From assembly GCF_003966695.1 (NCBI RefSeq), contig NZ_AP018828.1, forward strand, positions 836,001-900,000: a DNA stretch of 64,000 nucleotides, read 5' to 3'. Of this stretch, positions 62,637 to 64,000 are shown one piece after another; the stretch's first letter is position 1, and each line of letters opens with the position of its first letter. Position numbers and translations under genes: made by a program. This DNA is from Asticcacaulis excentricus. Lineage in GTDB: Bacteria; Pseudomonadota; Alphaproteobacteria; Caulobacterales; Caulobacteraceae. The notes beneath the pieces were generated by a model. That model saw nothing but the letters and a program-made list of their open reading frames with translations. It was not told where the DNA came from and did no database searches.

Positions 62637-63344
62637 ATGTCCCTTTCCCTTCTGACCGACGCCTTTGATTTTGCCGGCTACCGCGACCGTTTTGCGCGCA
62701 AGGGCCGCATCCGGCTCGAAGGGGCCCTGTCGCACGAAGACGCCCACGCCGTTCATCACGCGCTGGAGCAGCAGACCCTGTGGGAACTGCATCTGGTCGA
62801 TAGCGAAGGCCAACCGGACATCCTGTCGCGCACCGAGCTTGAGACGCTCAATCCGTCGGAGATTCAGGACCGCCTCGCCGCCGCCGCCGAGCGCGCCCAG
62901 ACGGGCTTAAGCTTCCTGCATCTGGGCTACGACCTGACCTCAAAAGAGGCGTTGGTAAACCTCGGCGAAGACCATCCGCTGTTTGCACTGGCTAAACTTT
63001 TGTGGTCTGCGGAATTTGCGGCCTTCTGCGAAAACCTGACCGGGCTGTCGGGGCTGAAACTGCAAAGCCTGATCGCCACCGGCTACCGCCCCGGCGACTT
63101 CTTCACCATGCATACGGACGCACAGGCAGCCCTGACCTTTGAATGGAACTTCACGCACGACTGGCGCTCGGACTGGGGCGGGCAGATCCTGTTCCATTCA
63201 CCATCAGGCGATATCGAAGGCGGCATCATGCCACGCCTCAACGATCTGGCGCTTTATGCCGGGGATCAGCCGCGCTCGGTGGCCTCTCTGGCCGCCTATG
63301 CCGGCGCGCCACGGTTTGCGGTCACCGGGCGATTCATCAGGTAG
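62637..63344 (+). CDS. 2OG-Fe(II) oxygenase-like protein with a missing iron-ligand His
   Basis: A 235-residue protein resembling prolyl-4-hydroxylase-type 2-oxoglutarate oxygenases. The first two iron ligands are in GDFFTMHTDAQAALTFEWNF (HxD), and RSDWGGQILFHSPSGD and MPRLNDLALYAGDQPRSVAS form the next strands. In related proteins the distal ligand is a His shortly after that strand (PHSV); here it is PRSV (CGC codon). The 2-oxoglutarate-binding Arg may be that of APRFAVTGRF. Either the protein is inactive as a hydroxylase or it uses another ligand. The N-terminal ~120 residues carry no named motif. It starts 105 bases after purB. Confidence 0.75.
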   Translation: MSLSLLTDAFDFAGYRDRFARKGRIRLEGALSHEDAHAVHHALEQQTLWELHLVDSEGQPDILSRTELETLNPSEIQDRLAAAAERAQTGLSFLHLGYDLTSKEALVNLGEDHPLFALAKLLWSAEFAAFCENLTGLSGLKLQSLIATGYRPGDFFTMHTDAQAALTFEWNFTHDWRSDWGGQILFHSPSGDIEGGIMPRLNDLALYAGDQPRSVASLAAYAGAPRFAVTGRFIR

Positions 63345-63367
63345 CGCATAATAACGGATGTTAAAGG

Positions 63368-63646
63368 CTAACGAAGCTCTCGCACCCTTTTGACCACAAG
63401 CCCAACAGCTATGACTACAAAACTGACTGCAAATACGGCCTTAGACAGCGTATTCACAATCCTGTCCTCCTGCGCATTGATGTATACGGTCCCCCCATGC
63501 GTTTCGTAGGGAATAGTATAGTCAGCGCGAGGGGAGGATATATTGCGCACCGTGACCTTTGACGCGACGGAAAACGAATAAAACATCAACCCTGCGTTAA
63601 TCAGGATGACCGCATAAAAAACGCCGCGTCCAATCCATTTCAGCAT
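63368..63646 (-). CDS. Small membrane protein, function unknown
   Basis: A 92-residue protein with an N-terminal helix (GRGVFYAVILINAGLMFYSF), a polar loop of ~35 residues (TVRNISSPRADYTIPYETHG) and a C-terminal helix (LSKAVFAVSFVVIAVGLVVK) followed by a basic tail. Both termini are probably cytoplasmic. The start at 63646 was chosen because GGGGGTGGGG precedes it; a start at 63661 is possible. It is read after the terminator of the DUF1476 gene, so it may have its own promoter or depend on read-through. I do not recognise the family. Confidence 0.55.
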   Translation of the reverse strand: MLKWIGRGVFYAVILINAGLMFYSFSVASKVTVRNISSPRADYTIPYETHGGTVYINAQEDRIVNTLSKAVFAVSFVVIAVGLVVKRVRELR

Positions 63647-63662
63647 CCCCACCCCCAGCATT

Positions 63663-63689
63663 AAAAAACCCGGCCTTGTGAGCCGGGTT
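63663..63689 (-). terminator. Terminator of the DUF1476 gene
   Basis: Minus-strand AACCCGGC pairs with GCCGGGTT (8 bp, seven-base loop) and is followed by TTTTAA. It starts seven bases beyond the DUF1476 stop codon. Confidence 0.85.
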
Positions 63690-63695
63690 CGTATT

Positions 63696-64000
63696 CTACT
63701 GCTCGTTTTTGAGAGCTTCACGGGCCTGAGCCAGAAACTCGACCACCTTGGTTCGCACCTCTGTCTCGCGCACCGGGATGTTGGAGGCGGTCAGGTCACC
63801 CAGCACCTTGCGAATCACGTCTTCCTCGCCCGGTTGCTCGAAATCGGCGCGCACCACGGCCTTGGCGTAGTTTTCGAGATTGTCGCCGGACAGGCCCATT
63901 TTTTCGCCAGCCCACAGGCCGATCATGCGGTTACGGCGCGCCACAGCCTTGAATTCAAATTCTTCGTTGTGGGCGAACTGCGCTTCGAAACCTTTGGATC
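63696..64000 (-). CDS. DUF1476 family protein (ATP synthase inhibitor zeta-like), 5' end cut
   Basis: The frame is open to the right window edge and encodes SKGFEAQFAHNEEFEFKAVA, RRNRMIGLWAGEKMGLSGDN, a central AKAVVRADFEQPGEEDVIRK and the C-terminal TKVVEFLAQAREALKNEQ. This is the DUF1476 family, ~105 residues, specific to alphaproteobacteria; its Paracoccus member is the zeta subunit that inhibits F1 ATPase rotation. Roughly the first five to eight residues are missing beyond the window. Residue order and length fit well. Confidence 0.9.
   Translation of the reverse strand, partial: SKGFEAQFAHNEEFEFKAVARRNRMIGLWAGEKMGLSGDNLENYAKAVVRADFEQPGEEDVIRKVLGDLTASNIPVRETEVRTKVVEFLAQAREALKNEQ

Overview
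The window is GC-rich alphaproteobacterial chromosome, dense with genes on both strands. A MipZ division regulator, an HdaA-type DnaA regulator, an NDUFA12-family complex I protein, a DUF1476 protein and an lptF-lptG-lptD-surA-pdxA-rsmA operon together point to Caulobacterales. Asticcacaulis or a close relative is my guess from overall resemblance; the genus is inference. No rRNA, tRNA, phage, insertion sequence or CRISPR array was found.

Layout. 1-2.6 kb: end of accC, a conserved uncharacterised gene, aat, then DUF2155 and NDUFA12 genes. 2.8-7.5 kb: a large protein descended from B12-dependent ribonucleotide reductase without its active-site cysteines, asd with what looks like a threonine attenuator, and a pentapeptide-repeat protein. 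7.6-14.9 kb: aspS, a hypothetical gene between two dispersed repeats, then hdaA-ppk-ppx (replication control and polyphosphate turnover). 14.9-20.9 kb: S46 peptidase, purN, purM, rnd, ndk. 21-25.4 kb: ABC-F protein, then pepA-holC-I78 inhibitor lipoprotein. 25.7-34.3 kb: LPS export, outer-membrane chaperone, pyridoxal phosphate and rRNA methylation operon. 34.4-43.9 kb: outer-membrane-type protein, class II aldolase, NfeD/SPFH pair, NUDIX hydrolase, FAD oxidase, tandem-receiver protein, yaaA, sua5, cytochrome b561-YceI fusion. 44-50.5 kb: acyl-CoA dehydrogenase, trypsin-like protease, S9 peptidase, acetyltransferase, phasin. 50.9-55.8 kb: D-Ala-D-Ala carboxypeptidase, a decayed AT-rich immunity-like gene, J-domain protein, mipZ, map, radC. 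55.8-64 kb: msrPQ between two copies of a three-hairpin repeat, a peptidoglycan-binding protein, a GH9 glycosidase, purB, a 2OG-Fe(II) oxygenase-like protein, a small membrane protein and a DUF1476 gene cut by the window edge.

Most genes are core housekeeping. The less ordinary content is in the gaps: (i) a 23-codon threonine-rich leader with mutually exclusive stems ahead of asd; (ii) several families of structured intergenic repeats, some supplying stop codons of neighbouring genes and one nested in another; (iii) a three-hairpin repeat whose two copies show compensatory base changes; (iv) a toxin-immunity relic. Among the proteins, the NrdJ-derived protein, a receiver domain lacking its phospho-acceptor and an oxygenase-like protein lacking one iron ligand stand out.
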